Origin: Ophiodon elongatus
Lineage: Eukaryota; Chordata; Actinopteri; Perciformes; Hexagrammidae
Length of the DNA: 64,000 nucleotides
Direction: 5' to 3'
NCBI GenBank assembly: GCA_016806645.1
Contig: JACSYO010001998.1
Span: forward strand, 605,001-669,000
The position numbers and the translations under genes were made by a program. This document shows positions 11,717 to 24,430 of the stretch, piece by piece; the first letter of the stretch is position 1; the number at the start of each line of letters is the position of its first letter. Below the pieces are notes generated by a model. That model saw only the letters and a program-made list of their open reading frames with translations, searched no databases and was not told the DNA's origin.

Positions 11717-12250
11717 GGAGCTGAATGTCATGTTTGATGTAATGAGTTTCATGGGTGAGTGTCTCCATGTAAGGGCGGGTCATTAAATGGTAACGGTGAG
11801 ATGAGAGCTAATCTGTCACACGACGACAGCAGTGATAGATAGAAGGGGAGGAGGAGGAGGGCGAGATGAAAGAGAGGAGAGGTAGAGAGGGGCGGGGGAA
11901 GAAACGGAGATTATGGGGCGTGAGAGGCAGAGTCAAAAAGGCGAGGTAGAAATGCAGCGAGATTACGTTTGTCATTCTCCCCCTCTTCATATAAACACGT
12001 CAAGAAACTATATCCTTCCTGAAAACGTGTGGCAGAATATAAAAACTCTGCGGATGAAGTTGTAAAGAGCAAATTCCTGTCGGGTGAAGATGAGGAAAAG
12101 ATTTCCATCAGCTCAGAAGAAAACCCCTTATGTATGAGACTGTTCTCACAATGTGTATGGTTATGTGTTGATATGTAAATTCTTATGTACACATACATAA
12201 GCGGTGTTTGAACCAGGGCGGGTTGGAAGCATCGAGCTGAGCCAGAGGCT

Positions 12251-12290
12251 GGAGGGTTCTGGAGGGTTCTGGAGGGTTCTGGAGGGTTCC
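12251..12290 (+). repeat. 10-bp tandem repeat (GGAGGGTTCT) x4
   Basis: Four consecutive copies of GGAGGGTTCT, the last ending in C rather than T. Confidence 0.97.
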
Positions 12291-13186
12291 ACGCATCCGT
12301 CTGACAAAAGAGGGGGGTTCTGGTTTTCCATGCACATTGAGCAGTTAAACACCCAATACTTTCCACGTGTAGTTTGAGAAATACACAACATACACATCTG
12401 TTATGGGGGACAGTCCGGTGTGGGGAGGTTTTAGTGACAGGATATTTTAATTTCCAATAGTTCTTTAATGATTCACAGGAATGCTGCTTTTCCTTAATTA
12501 TAGAAAAAGGCTCAATTGTCCTGATTTCTGAGAGATAGAAAAGAGTAGATGTGTTGTACTTTGCGTCTAAAGGCTACAGACTATTGATTTACAGAGAAAC
12601 AAACACGTTCGGTGTTTGTGTTGGAGAAGGTGTTTTCTAGTCTTATAAACACACAACGCATGATTTAAGCCCTTGTTCTTTGGTTTTGATGTTCATTGGC
12701 TTGTATCCACCAACACCACAGTCTTAGAGAAACAGAATTGCAGTCCTCAGTATGTTCTGTACGTTGGCAGACCGGACAGTGAAGTCAACATTGACTAAAC
12801 GTCCCATTTAAAATGGCGGAAATCAGTCAGAAAGCGATGGCTACTAAAAGAACCACAGAAAGAACACGACGGTGCTTTGAAAGACTTTCCTTCACGCTCA
12901 GAACTGCTTTTCCAGAGTGGTTGTTTTTTTTCTTCTCTTTTATTTTCTGGACGGATGTCTTTACTGCAGGGCTCCGATGAAAGCTCATTCAACCAGCGTG
13001 CTCTGAAGTCCTGCTGGCAGATGGTGTTGTGGCTTTTTGCTCATCGCGGCTCTCTGTTGTCTCCCTGGTGGCCGACGTGACCTCCTCTGCTCTGGAGCTG
13101 CCGTCCACATACAGTTACCGTCACCTGAACAGGCTCGCGTTGGAACTTCTGTATGTTTAATCCTCTCCTTTGACAAGAAACAGAGC

Positions 13187-13191
<5 letters not shown>
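12291..13191. other. No gene recognised
   Basis: Unique-looking. A block at 12966-13002 (CAGGGCTCCGATGAAAG ... GCTCTGAAG) resembles 20857-20897 (CAGGGCTCTGATGAAAG ... GCTCTAATG), so it may hold a short shared repeat. Confidence 0.4.

Positions 13192-13229
<38 letters not shown>
13192..13229. repeat. (TA)n microsatellite
   Basis: About 19 TA units. Confidence 0.97.
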
Positions 13230-13235
<6 letters not shown>

Positions 13236-13691
13236 TTCTTTACTTCTTTATTTTCGTGTCATGCACATAACGTGCCCGACCCTCATGGGTTTATAAGACA
13301 CCAAAGATACAGCTGCAGTGGACGCCCAGTTCATTCTATTTCATTTCATTACAAAAATTACAGGTTACTTAAAACATTCTGCCATCTCTCTCCCGGCCTG
13401 GCAAAAACAATCTGCTACAAAAAGAGTATCCTTTCCTGAAGCACAACTCAGGTTTTTCATCATCATCCAGCCAAAAGAATTCAACATGAAAGGAAGTCAT
13501 TTTTACTAGAGAGTACGTGCCTTATGTCCTCGTGGATAGGACGGTAAAACTAAAAGGTGCACCTCCATTGTCAATTCCACCGAGCTCACGCAACAAACAG
13601 ATTCTGTCCTCTGAGGTGGAATTAAACCTACCGGTCTCTGTTCCTGAGGGTAACTGTGCACAGAGGGATCTTGTCTTCTCTTTAAGTTACA

Positions 13692-13710
13692 CCTCTCTCT
13701 CTCTCTCTCG

Positions 13711-13805
<95 letters not shown>
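13692..13805. repeat. (CT)n microsatellite, 114 bp
   Basis: A long CT repeat with two CG interruptions near 13710 and 13722; uninterrupted for about 80 bp after that. It is the longest polypurine/polypyrimidine run of this kind in the window. Confidence 0.97.
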
Positions 13806-13809
<4 letters not shown>

Positions 13810-14034
13810 TTAACCTCATTAATACACTCATTTTAAAAGTGCTAGGGAAACTAGTCCAATAACGGACTAAACTTAACAAAACAAACATGTGGAGTCGATA
13901 ATCAGTAATGTGAGCGTGTGTGTCCAGGTGGTGAGTCTTTGTGTCTGGAGCTGCACCAGGACCAGGTGTGGCTCACGATCAACATCCTGAGAGATGGAAA
14001 AGCCAGCAAACAGGACACAGACAGGTTTGTCACA

Positions 14035-14200
14035 GTACGATGTGAAAGATTTCATGTCACGATTATCCCGGCCCAAAAATAATTGCGGTTCACGATATTA
14101 TCCCGATAATCATCAAAATATGCCTAAAACTCCTCAAACGGCAGCAAAACATGCTGGAATCACTTTATATACAACATTTTATTAAGAACGTTTTTTTGCG
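14035..14200 (+). mobile_element. hAT-like non-autonomous transposon fragment
   Basis: The region reads TCACGATTATCCCGGCC, AATAATTGCGG, TTCACGATATTATCCCGAT and CTCAAACGGCAGCAAAACATG. These CGATAT/CACGATTAT motifs are typical of very common fish non-autonomous hAT repeats. The identification rests on recall of the motif style, not on matched termini. A 63-aa frame starting at 13994 overlaps it and is not a gene. Confidence 0.5.
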
Positions 14201-16263
14201 TCACGGATAGGAACCATGACAAACAACCCAACAATTTTACATGAGGTAATCATAAATCACAAGGTCCCCTGGCATGAATAAAGGAGCGATATAGTGCGAG
14301 TCTGGTCTTCCTTATATAATAATTCCTGTATCTCGTATTTTCACTTCTCTGTCATGTAGGTGAGCTTTTTTTTTAAAGTCACTTATGTGATGCCATCTGG
14401 GATCATCCTGACATGGGAAATCCCGCGATAGAGTCCCGTGATCATCTCATCCCTCGTCTCCGTGGCTTCATCCTGCAGGCGTCTCCTTGTTTGGCCGTTT
14501 GACATGTTGAGAACATTCTCCAAAAAAAATAAAATCATTACGTTATCTAACATTGAGTTATCTAAACAATGCATCGTCTTTAATCCTAAAGCAAGGCTGC
14601 GTTCTCATCTCATGAAAAGCTGACATTTTGCGAGACACGTGTGTTTTTCTTTTGACAGCGGAGAACATTCATGTTGCAGATGAAAATGAAACTGTGTCGC
14701 TGGAGCTGATTACGCCACCACACCGGTTCAATTGTCCCCGGAGGGCGTCAGGAAATGTATGCACCCGAGTGTTGGAGATGAAAGCGTCCGTTAAACTCGC
14801 CATGCATCCGCCCCTATATTACGTCACCCCGCTGCTTCAAAGGAGCGTGTGAGGCGTTTAGCTGGTGTGTTTTTGGGGTTTATTTAGTTTCTCGGAGCTG
14901 ACCGAACGTCATATATCACATCATCGCTGGCTAAACGCTCAACGCCTATATTTTCACTGCCGTGGGAAAATGAAAGGCTACATTTGCATGAGAGTGCGTC
15001 TTCATCGCTCCGCCGAGGACGAGGATGGAGAGGTTTAACGGCACTCATCATAATGCTGTCTTTAATCATTCATGATTCACCTTTCCATATGCATTACTGA
15101 ATATTTTAAAACCCACTTTTATAGTTTAAATCATCTGTCGAGAGGCCTGGCTGCAGGTGGACGCTTTTAGTTGTGTGTGTGTGTGTGTGTGTGCGTGCGT
15201 GGCTGTTGGAAACTGTTTCGGAGCCAAGCTGTTGTGTTTAAAGGAATGGTGAATTTAGTTTACACCGTGCTGAATCCTGTTGGCAGCTCCCGGTCACGCC
15301 ACATGTCGTCAACAGAATGCAAAGTTTCCTCCCGGGATGGGAGCCGTGCATTCGGAGATGCCAACGCGTGTCTTGTCGGGACGCCCGTCGTTTCAAACCT
15401 GCACACCGGTTTTGGTCCCGACACTTTTTCAGTATCTTGCTTTTACACAATCTGTCTTTGTTCCCCGTCACAATGAGCTAAACTTCCTCAAACGCATCAC
15501 TGTTGTAAAGGCCGGACACAAAGTTTGCTTGATTTTATGATGTGACGGAGTCGGGATGTTCTGGCACCTTTGCATGCCACGCCCTCTCTTTGTCCTGCCT
15601 TTCCTGTCGGTCTCTGTCTATGGTAGATGAAGAAGAAGTTAAAATAAATCTTGGCTTTTGGTTAGGGAAGCCGTGATTGATCGGCCAAACAGAGTTATTG
15701 GCTGATATTCAGGGCTTTCTAGTGGCCTATCGCCGTGGGGGAGTCAAACTAGTCCTAGACAACTGTGGTTGGGTGGAGCACACTCTCCTGCAGGCAGCAG
15801 AGAGCTGAGTCCCGCCTCCCACCTCGTTCACTGCAACATGTGGTTGGGCTCAGGTGCCAAATGTGTCGGCGGCGTTGAACTCTTTTCAAAGTGTGTGAGA
15901 CGGATAATCCTCGTGCTAACGTTAGCAGCTAGCTGTTAGCAGCCATTGGGCGGCACAGTCCTGCTTAGCTCAGAAACAGAGCTAACGGCTAACGTTAATG
16001 GAGGGCGCATTGAGTTACATCATAAATAGTTCATTCTCCATTTAGTAAACATTAGTATCGGTTGAAGGAAACATAACTTCATCGGGATGTGTTCAAATTA
16101 AAATGTAGTTTTGGCCAAGAGACTTGGATAAATACAGTTGTTTGAAGGACATTTTTTCCACAGCAATATGACATATTGATGATGCATTACCTGTATTAAT
16201 ATTAGAGAGCTAATTATGACCTGTCTAACTCTAGCTCTAAGCAGCTTATAATACATCATTAAT
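14201..16263. other. No gene recognised; small repeats
   Basis: Holds a short GT repeat (15172-15196). It also has a fragment near 15675-15735 (GATCGGCCAAACAG...TTGGCTGATATTCAGGG) that looks like an old DNA-transposon remnant. No supported exon. Confidence 0.4.
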
Positions 16264-16340
16264 AGGGATGGGTATACGAGTACTCATATCAATACTGCTT
16301 AACGGTTCGGTTCCTTATCAATACTCTTATTACATCCCTC
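16264..16340 (+). mobile_element. Short transposon-like fragment with GATACT motif
   Basis: GGATGGGTATACGAGTACTC, then AACGGTTCGGTTCCTTATC and AATACTCTTAT; related to the fragment at 7430-7510. Confidence 0.45.
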
Positions 16341-18699
16341 GTCATAAATGTGGGTTTTATGCAAATATCCACTATGGATGAAAAGAAAAACAATAGCATT
16401 TAACATGTTTGACAGTTCATACTGACTTTGGGACGGTTGAAATTGTGACGGTGAAATTAATTATCCCGGAGTTCTGTTTACCAGCTGCTATGACACAACA
16501 AAATAACAACAGAACGGTTGGTATCGGCTGTGTATCGGCTGCATATGGCTCATTGCAATCTCCGCTTTTGGTTGTTTCATCATCTTTGCCTGTAGTTTCT
16601 CAGGAGCACTGTTCTTGGCTGCCTGTTTGCATTTGGCCATTATCTCTTCAACACACGGTTCTGGATGAGTGAGCTGTTCTGCTGCGCGCTGCAACCCCTG
16701 CCTGTCCATTAGAAACAAGAGCCGCGGTCCATATTGATCACGGAATTAGCTGGCCCATCTTCCTCAGGCTCCTCCTCTGACTTTCTGCCGAAGGTCAGAG
16801 GGATTCCCCTGGCGGCTCAGAAAGATTGAGGCAGAGCTGCCGCCGATGACTTGGATTTGGCACGAGAGTGAAAATTCAGCTTCAGTGGTTTGCAGCTTTT
16901 TTTTCCTTCTTTTTCTTCTTCGTCCCCCTATCAGCCTCAGCGGTTTGTGTAATCTTGTAATGTTTCATTAACTCACTCTTTTTAAAAAATGTTTTATTGC
17001 GGCTGCGATGGAGATATTATTTCAGTTAATTACATTTAAGTCGTATCATTCATAACTACTTTTGTTCTAAATTGAACCAACCCTCTGTCTTTTTTTTCTT
17101 TCTGTGACATAATTACTCCCTCTACCCTCTGGGCATTAATACATTAAGTTTGTTTTCATCAAATCTTAACTTGATTTCCTTGTAAATAAATGGTTGTTTT
17201 TTAGATGATTTACCTGGAGATAATTTAGCATTCATAGCAAGAGCAAACTACTTTTATATTGGCATTTATTGGCTTGTCTGCTTTATTAGAATTTGCAGAG
17301 AAGAAAGATTGATGAGAAAGTCTCCGTATGATCTGACACATTATTCTCTCCAGACTTCCTTTTTGACTTACATCTGTTCATACTTCAGACTGGATTTGAT
17401 TTGAGTGCTTGCATCCTGTCATATTCAAAAATATATATTGCAATTGTTGAAGGGATTTTGAAAAACATCAACTCTGACTATTCATAGCCAGGATCTTTTA
17501 AACCAAACATCCAGCCTCAGAGTGCCTTGAAGGAGCCCTTTTCTGTGAAGTGGAAAGTGAACATGATCCCGAGTAGGCTTTAGCTGGTCTTCTGGAGCTT
17601 TCCGGCACTCAAAAGTGTGTTTTGGTCCAATATCACCCAAATTAAAATTGCATGAACTGGAAATTAAACTTGTTGGAGCAACTTTCATCAGCAACTTCAT
17701 GTGACACATTCCTCCATTTAAAACAACTCCCGATGAAAAACAGCTCCAGTCCACACTGCCAGCCTTACAGGGGAAAACTGACTCCTTTCAGAATGTAATT
17801 TTTATTTCCCATGAAATTTTTACTCCCATTAAACCCATCACCTTATTAATGCCAAGGATATCTTATCCATCAGCTGGCTTTATCCCGGTGCTTGTGCAAG
17901 CAGTACTTTGCCTCCCGTCCTCTCCAACAGAACCTCGTGTGTGCAAAGTTAGTGAGTGAAATTGTCCACCGCACAGTACTCCTGTACTGTTCTTTTATTT
18001 CCCAGAAGGTTTTCTGTAACCAGGGATCAAGCCTCCAACCCCACCTTACATGTGGTTTGCCTGATAAGTCCCTAAGTGGGCGAGTACAAATCGTTATTGT
18101 GGATTTGTTTCACATGTTCAGGGCAGGTTCTGCCCACATCCAACCTGAACAGAGCTCTAATCCACCAAGATGACTGAACATGTTGGACGTGTGTGGTGTC
18201 GCAGCATCCTCAGATCCCTGCAAAGAAATTGCTGGGGACATTTTATTAGAACTGATGGAAAAAGGATTGTCATTACTGCAAAGAGGGTTGTTGTGTGAGG
18301 GCGGACTATTCTCAGCGTTGGGCTTCTTTCAATTTGGACTTTTTTCATGTTGCAGTTTGACCCCAACTGCGTCTAGTTTGAAGCGTTTCAAAGTAGAGTT
18401 TGGAGCAGGGTCTTGCTGTGATGGGTCGTGTCGTGACACAGTCAAACCCCAAAAACCCACACAGTACGTTTTTTGTGTTAAGTAAACCCGCGAGTCCGAC
18501 AGGAAATCTCTGAAAGCTTTCGTCGTCATTTTAAGTTGGAGCCAAAACCGGCAGATAATCCTCCAGCATCTGGTGAGAGGGTCGGACCAGTACACCCATA
18601 GCGAGGCAGACAATTATCTTTCTAGCTTACCCCCTGATCCAACTTTAATGAGGCATGCTGGCCGGTTTATCTCCCATCTATCCCTCAATCGTGTCCTGC
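16341..18699. other. No gene or array recognised
   Basis: AT-rich and unique-looking. Frames of 60-101 codons on both strands lack family motifs. The block at 17780-17890 is AT-rich with several ATTA and TTAT motifs but cannot be assigned. Confidence 0.4.
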
Positions 18700-19215
18700 A
18701 AGTTGTTCCTCTTCTCTCAACATCTTTTTCCCCATGTTCCTCTCGTTATTCCTCCTCTGCTTTCTCTGTCCAATTTTTTCCCTCTGGCCTCTTCACTTTC
18801 AACTCCATCTTAACCTGTCACCCGCCCAACCTGTCCTCCAGCTCTGCCCCACCACCTCCATCCATCCCACTGCTCTATTTTACCCCCAGCCTTCCTCTAT
18901 CCACGTGTCGGTCTTTCATCTCTGCTGACCTCTGTGCTTCCGACCACTTGCCTCCTCACCTTGTTTTTTCCTCCTCATCAGTCCTCCTCCACTCCTTCCT
19001 TCATTGACATCGGCCTTCATCCCTCCGTCTATCCTTCACGCTCCCTCTCACTGTCCTCCACCTCTCCCTTACCCCCTTTAACATCTCCTCCCCCTCTCAC
19101 CCTGACCCCTCGGTTACCTCCTCCCGGCCTCCCGTCAGCTCATCTTTTCCTCTCCTCCCGCCCTCATCTTGACCTCTCCATAAGTATCATTGCCATCCAC
19201 CTTTCCTCTCCACCT
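18700..19215. repeat. Pyrimidine-rich (TCC/CTC) low-complexity tract
   Basis: About 500 bp of C+T-rich plus strand. It keeps overlapping frames open (18573-19007, 18734-18928, 18934-19242), all Ser/Pro/Leu-rich, which is the expected translation of such DNA and not evidence of a gene. Confidence 0.75.
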
Positions 19216-19879
19216 CTCATCTCGACTTCGGCGCCATCATGATTGCCATCACAAGAGAGGTTAAAGATCCTATCATTGCTCTAGATGTCATCAGCACAGA
19301 CACACACATAAGGAAACATATCGGCCCACAAATGTGCTCCCCTCGCGTCGTTGAAGTTCTGCCGTGAAGCTCGTCTCTGGCGGAATTACCCAGAGCCGAT
19401 GTGTGCTTAATCACTCTGTGTGCTTGTGTTTGTCTAAGTCAATGATGTGTTTGTTGATCCTGATGTAGTCTCAGTAGTAATCCCTCATGCATCGCTCATG
19501 GCAGTGTAGTGTGGGCAGAAATAGCCTGGCTGTTTGGACTGATATCGTCCGTGGTGCTGTCTAGAAATAATTCTCTGACTGTGGAATGAGGCCAGAAGCG
19601 GACTGACCCCATTAGAGCAACCTTACAACTCATTGTGAAGGGGCCCGCCGTTGATCGACAAGGCAAGCTCACCTCTGTCCGACTAATAGCTCCGGACTGA
19701 CTGGCAGCCGGTCTGTGGTCTGGGGCCAGATGGCCCTAAAGACAAGAGACATGGCTGCACAGAGGCTCAATAATGTGGCATTATCTACGAAAAATAATCC
19801 ATTCTGTGCTAAAATGAAAATGGCCACAGTTTGTTTTTGCAGTGAAATGTTTATTTTGACAGAGATTTCCTTTTTGGTT

Positions 19880-20497
19880 TTCATACCGATCTGGTGGAAA
19901 CCTCCTGTTCTGAAAAGTGAAGCCAATGTGGAAGCCACTTAAACTTGCATTCTCTCTAATGCCCATCAGGGGGCGACTCCTCTGTTTCCAGAACGGTCCG
20001 ATTGTAAAGAAGTCTATGAGAAAAGGACCCTACTTCTAACTTGATTTATTACCTCAGTAAACATTGTAAACATGAGTTTATGGTCTCAATTACTAGTTTT
20101 AAGTCTTCTTCAATACAGCATGATGTTCATTTAGTAAATTATGGTCCATTTAGAGTCAAATAGCCCATAAAGCAGGGGATGCTTTAGGACGTGGCTGTAC
20201 GGTCTGGCAGTTGTCCATGTTTTCGTCTTAGAACTTTAACCGTTTCACAATGTGTTTTCAGTTCATGAAAGCTACTTTTAACATTTTGGTCGCCTACAAA
20301 TGTCTCATTTAGGGTTTGGTTGTACTTAGATCCACCTTCTCGTGTCACCTCTGGTTGCAAGAAACTTAAGATGGCGACGGCCAAAAACCAAGATTGGGAC
20401 GGCCAAAATGTCAAACTCGAGGCTTCAAAACTTTAGTCTATAAAACAATGGGGAACGCCACGGTGACTACATCCACATCTTTTATATAGTCTAAGGT
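19880..20497 (-). mobile_element. Dispersed repeat, family A, copy 2
   Basis: Reverse-oriented relative to the copy at 3331-3800. It ends with the complement of AGACTATATAAAAGATGTGG. Shared blocks include ATGGTCCATTTAGAGTC, CATAAAGCAGGGGATGCTTTA, GTAAACATGAGTTTATGGTC and CATTCTCTCTAATGC. It is longer than copy 1 because of extra sequence around 20200-20330. Confidence 0.75.
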
Positions 20498-20959
20498 CAC
20501 AAGGTTTGAGCAAACAATACATCCTCTTCTCATCCACACTGAACTGAATGTGTTCGATGAACTGCAACAATGTACTTAAAAATGTACTTAAAACCACCAT
20601 TAGGTTATACTTGACATCCTTTCAACAACTTCTGTTCATTTGCGTGCATTAATTATAAATGTTAATACACAAGATACTCATCTGTACGCCCAAATTTACA
20701 GTGACTTGTGACAAATAATTCACCTAAAATGCATCAAACTGTTTCAGAATTCTGGCTGCATATCTTACAGACGAGGTTCTCTACAATTGGTCTTGCATCA
20801 GTAGCTCAAACACTAAAGGTTAGTGCATGGAAAACAACATCTCTGTTCTACTCCTCAGGGCTCTGATGAAAGTGGTTGTGTTCACCACGCTCTAATGATT
20901 GTGCTCACTAGTTTTCAAAGTTACTTTGAATTGGAATTGCCAAAAATCAACAACACTAT

Positions 20960-21483
20960 TTGTTGTTTCTCAAACTTTCTTTTTCTCTGGGGATCCACTT
21001 TATTAAAATATGACAAACCATTGCCAACCAATACTATAATACTTGCTCTTGTGTGTCAATGACACCATTTGGACAGCCATTTCAGCATCAAAGTAGATTA
21101 CCTTGAACAGGTAAGCCAGCCACTTCTAAGAACTATATATACATTTGATAAATCACAACTTTGTTTTATGCACATGTTATTGAATACATATACACATGTT
21201 AATTACTTTATAAATGAGACTAAATAAATACATTCAGGTGGAGTTACCAGGCGCTTGTTTTTTCCTTTCAAATAAACAAACAGAATGTACACTGGCATTT
21301 AATTTTTTATTACATTTTATGAATAGGCTACAATTATGAAACAATATGAACATTCAAGCTTCCTAATGTGGCTCAACATTTATTCAAAAAATGTTGAATA
21401 AAATAATTAATTTTGCAAGCCTAATAAGATCTCCTGTGACCCTCCTGGGCTCCGGCCCAGTCTTTGGGAAGTACTGGTTTAAA
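20960..21483. mobile_element. hAT-like MITE, about 0.5 kb
   Basis: The left end reads TTTCTCAAACTTTCTTTTTCTCTGGGGATCCACTTT in part, and the right end GGCCCAGTCTTTGGGAAGTACTGG. The ends are roughly inverted versions of CAGTGGTTCCCAAACTTTGGG, a terminal motif I associate with fish hAT elements. The interior is AT-rich with no transposase frame. The family is inferred from the termini only. Confidence 0.5.
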
Positions 21484-21507
21484 GCTTAAAATGACCTCTG
21501 ATTACTT

Positions 21508-21590
21508 GAGGGGCAGCTGTGGCTCAGGGAGGAAGCGGGCTGTCCACTAATCGGTAGATCCCGGCTCCTAAAGCTCCTATATCCGTGTGT
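21508..21590 (+). mobile_element. tRNA-derived SINE, head fragment
   Basis: GGGGCAGCTGTGGCTCAGGG, AGCGGGCTGTCCACTAATCGG and GATCCCGGCTCC match the head of a common percomorph SINE that carries A- and B-box-like promoter sequences. The B-box region is degenerate. It is separated from its probable tail (21911-22097) by about 320 bp of unrelated sequence. Confidence 0.7.
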
Positions 21591-21910
21591 ATTTGATCAG
21601 CCTCAGCTAAGTATCTTGTGAACAAGTTTAGTAATAATTTCTGATGTCAATTCAAACCACCATGTCTTTTTAGTTTAGAGTTTATGATTAAAATGTTGTT
21701 TCATATTTATTCTCAATATTATATAGCCAAGATCTTCCTCCTTGCCAGTATTTCGGTACATTTTGTTAAAAAAAAAGAAAAGAAAAAATGAAATGAAATC
21801 TTAAGTAAAGAGGTAAAAATGAAACTCTAAAGTAAGGTTTGAACTGTGTGCTACCCTGTCATTTGCAAGTGCCTTCATCATTTCAAGTGTTGACTGTAAA
21901 AAGAAAGGTT

Positions 21911-22097
21911 ATTTCCAAATTGCTCCCAAAGGCTGTTTGAATGATTAGATTTGATGGAGATAGAGCAGGTGGCACATTGTATGGCAGCCTCCCCCATCAG
22001 CGTATGAATGGGTGGTTGTTGCAGCGTTGAGCGCTTTAAAGTTGTCGGGAAGACTTGAAAGGCGGAATATAAAAGCAAGTCCATCCATTTACCATTA
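21911..22097 (+). mobile_element. SINE tail fragment
   Basis: CCAAATTGCTCCCAAAGGCTG, ATGGCAGCCTCCCCCATCAG, GAGCGCTTTAAAG and CCATCCATTTACCATT are the expected tail modules of the same SINE family. Sister tail copy at 59301-59462. Confidence 0.75.
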
Positions 22098-24085
22098 CAT
22101 ATTTCTGTGGTCAGGATTGCGGTTGAATAATGATGATATGTCAGGTCAGCAAAGTGTGTGGTTTTTGAAAACTGGATGCTGAAGTTTGCATCCCGTCTCC
22201 CAACAGTCCCCATGTTCCTTTAAACCATACATTTCCAGAGCCTGAACCAAATTAAACCTTCATTATAGATGTGCCAGATGAGGAAATGCCCAGACAAGTT
22301 GTTCTTAAAAACACTGACAAGCTGCCTATTTTTTGTTTCCAGCTCTGAGGACTTTTGGTTTTCTTGCCACTGTGGTTGGCAGAATTGACTAATGAGATTC
22401 AGTTAAAACCAGAGTTTACGCACATCAAGGGCGGTCTTAGTTTCACAATCTGTTTATAGACTCATCTGGGGTCTGTAGCTGCTCAGCTGCTCACTTTCTC
22501 ACTAATGACTCCCTGAGTAGTGCAGACATCAACAGCATCATAATCAAGAAAGGTAACAAAGATGCGATCAACTTTTATTCTATATTCAATCAATAATCCA
22601 TAATTCATGTCGCAAAATCCTGTCTTGAAGGTGAGACTTTGTTGGAAAGTGTGTTGTCAGAATGTTAAAGTACAACAGTAGATTAAACAGCCATTCCTAC
22701 GAGAACCTGTAATGAGGAGATGCCTCCATCCGTCGACAGCCCTCCCATTGCCCGAAACGTACTCAGTGAGTTCGTGAAGTCTGACATTTATCTGCAGTTT
22801 TCCAGGAAACTGCTGGCGTCAGAGATTTCCCCTTTTCTGAATACGTGTCGCGGCTTAAGACATTCTGCTAAATCAAATCACAGCGTGTTTATCCAGGGCT
22901 TGATTGAGCATAAGTGCCATTTCAGAGTAGTGTCTGGCTTTGCATTCACACAGGTCAACGCATTAACACCAGCAAAGTCCACGAAGACATTCGTCTTTGA
23001 AGTGAGCACATACTTATTGGATGTGGTGAAAACAACAATTCTGCATGTCGGGGTTTTCTTTTAGAATACTATGAAGGGAAGTAACTTGAATTACCCATTC
23101 AAAGGCTAACTGTATATATTATGTGCAACGTTCAGGGCTGTGTGTTGCGACCTTGTGATTGTATCTGCTGTCTCGTGCTTTTATTAAGTTGTCTTAGTCT
23201 CGTCCGTGTTGCAATTCAGCAGTTCTTTCTCTCTGGTGTGCACATATGCATCCCCTTGGCCCCGCTCTCATTTCCATAATCCATACGTTGTACAGAGTAT
23301 TTCCTATATAATTCCTGAGGTCACTGGCCTGGAGCTGTTCCCTGTAAGGGAAATAACTCCGATAGGAAGGCGGTCTGTAGCTAACCAGGCTGGTAACCTA
23401 AAACCGATTAGAGCTGCTACAGATTAAGGATCAAATCATAAATACTGGAGGAGGAAGTGCAGAGCATTGAGGAGAGGCGTTTGGGAAAAAAAATAGAAAC
23501 ATAAAAAGATAAAAATGACAACAATAACAACAAATACATTTTTCTTTTTACCTTTTTAAGATTTGGGTTGATTTGATTTATTATAGTCTTACATTTGCAG
23601 CAATTATTAGTCTCATCTGAGGTCTCAGTGCTCACCTTCCATCACTAATGTCTAAGCCAGTCAGTGGTCAGTAACAATTGGTTTGTTTGCCTGAACGCAT
23701 CAAACACAGCCCGTTTTACTTAGAGTATACAAAAGTGTTGATACATGTACTGTGTAATAGTTTAAATCATATTTTAGTAATTTCATTGGTTGGGAAACAT
23801 ACTAATTTTGAAAAATTATTTATTTTTTAATTGTTATGATCATGCGGTTAACATTTTTATGTTGTATTTTATGAAATACATAAAGTGGCCTTTTATTAAA
23901 CATCTTCACAGTTTTAATTGTAGATTTGGTTTTCAGTCAAGAAACTAACCCAAATCTAATAGTTGAATAATGGCCGACATTTACAACCCAGAAGGTTGAC
24001 TCATCCAAGTGCACCATGTCGAGAAAATGAATTAGTAAAGTATTACTGTCAACCAAGTTAACCGTGTCACTTTACACTGCTCATC
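22098..24085. other. No gene or repeat recognised
   Basis: AT-rich. The 114-codon plus frame at 22720-23064 has no recognisable domain and no clear splice context. Confidence 0.4.
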
Positions 24086-24430
24086 TTGCTTCATCTCAAC
24101 CTGTTCTCATTCACAACCCAATACATACGGACACCTTGGAGTCCTTTAGGTTCAGGCAACAAAACTACTTGGTTAGATTTTGTAAAAGATCATGGTTTGT
24201 TACATGACTTCACTTCGGCCCTACGTACGCACACAAGTAACAAGTTCAGTACTTTTTGTCGCATACAATTCGTCAACGTTGACTGCTGGTACGAGACACA
24301 AACAGCGGTCTCCTGGGTGAAAGTCCTGCTGGTTTGAAACATGAATCCACCCCAGCCTCCTCCCTATGCCGACGTTTTCGCTCTTTATACTAGGTCACCT
24401 GACTTCTGGAGCTGCTGCTCTGAGCGTCTA
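24086..24430 (+). mobile_element. Dispersed repeat, family B, best copy
   Basis: Ordered modules: TTTAGGTTCAGGCAACAAAA, CTACTTGGTTAG, AAAAGATCATGGTTTG, ACAGCGGTCTCCTGGGTGAA with AGTCCTG, then CTTTATACTAGGTCACCTGA. Related copies lie at 42165-42880, 54180-54360 and 59860-59995 (plus) and at 34720-34860 and 56930-57015 (minus). The 83-aa frame inside is chance. Superfamily not assigned, although the family is familiar from percomorph genomes. Confidence 0.75.

Noticed and set aside
12966..13080. Possible exon (reads GSDESSFNQRALKSCWQM)
   Set aside because: A similar CAGGGCTC(C/T)GATGAAAG block at 20857 suggests a dispersed repeat, and no splice sites fit convincingly.
22720..23064. 114-codon plus-strand frame free of repeats
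   Set aside because: No recognised family, and the surrounding sequence shows no clear splice or promoter signals; consistent with chance in a 64-kb window.
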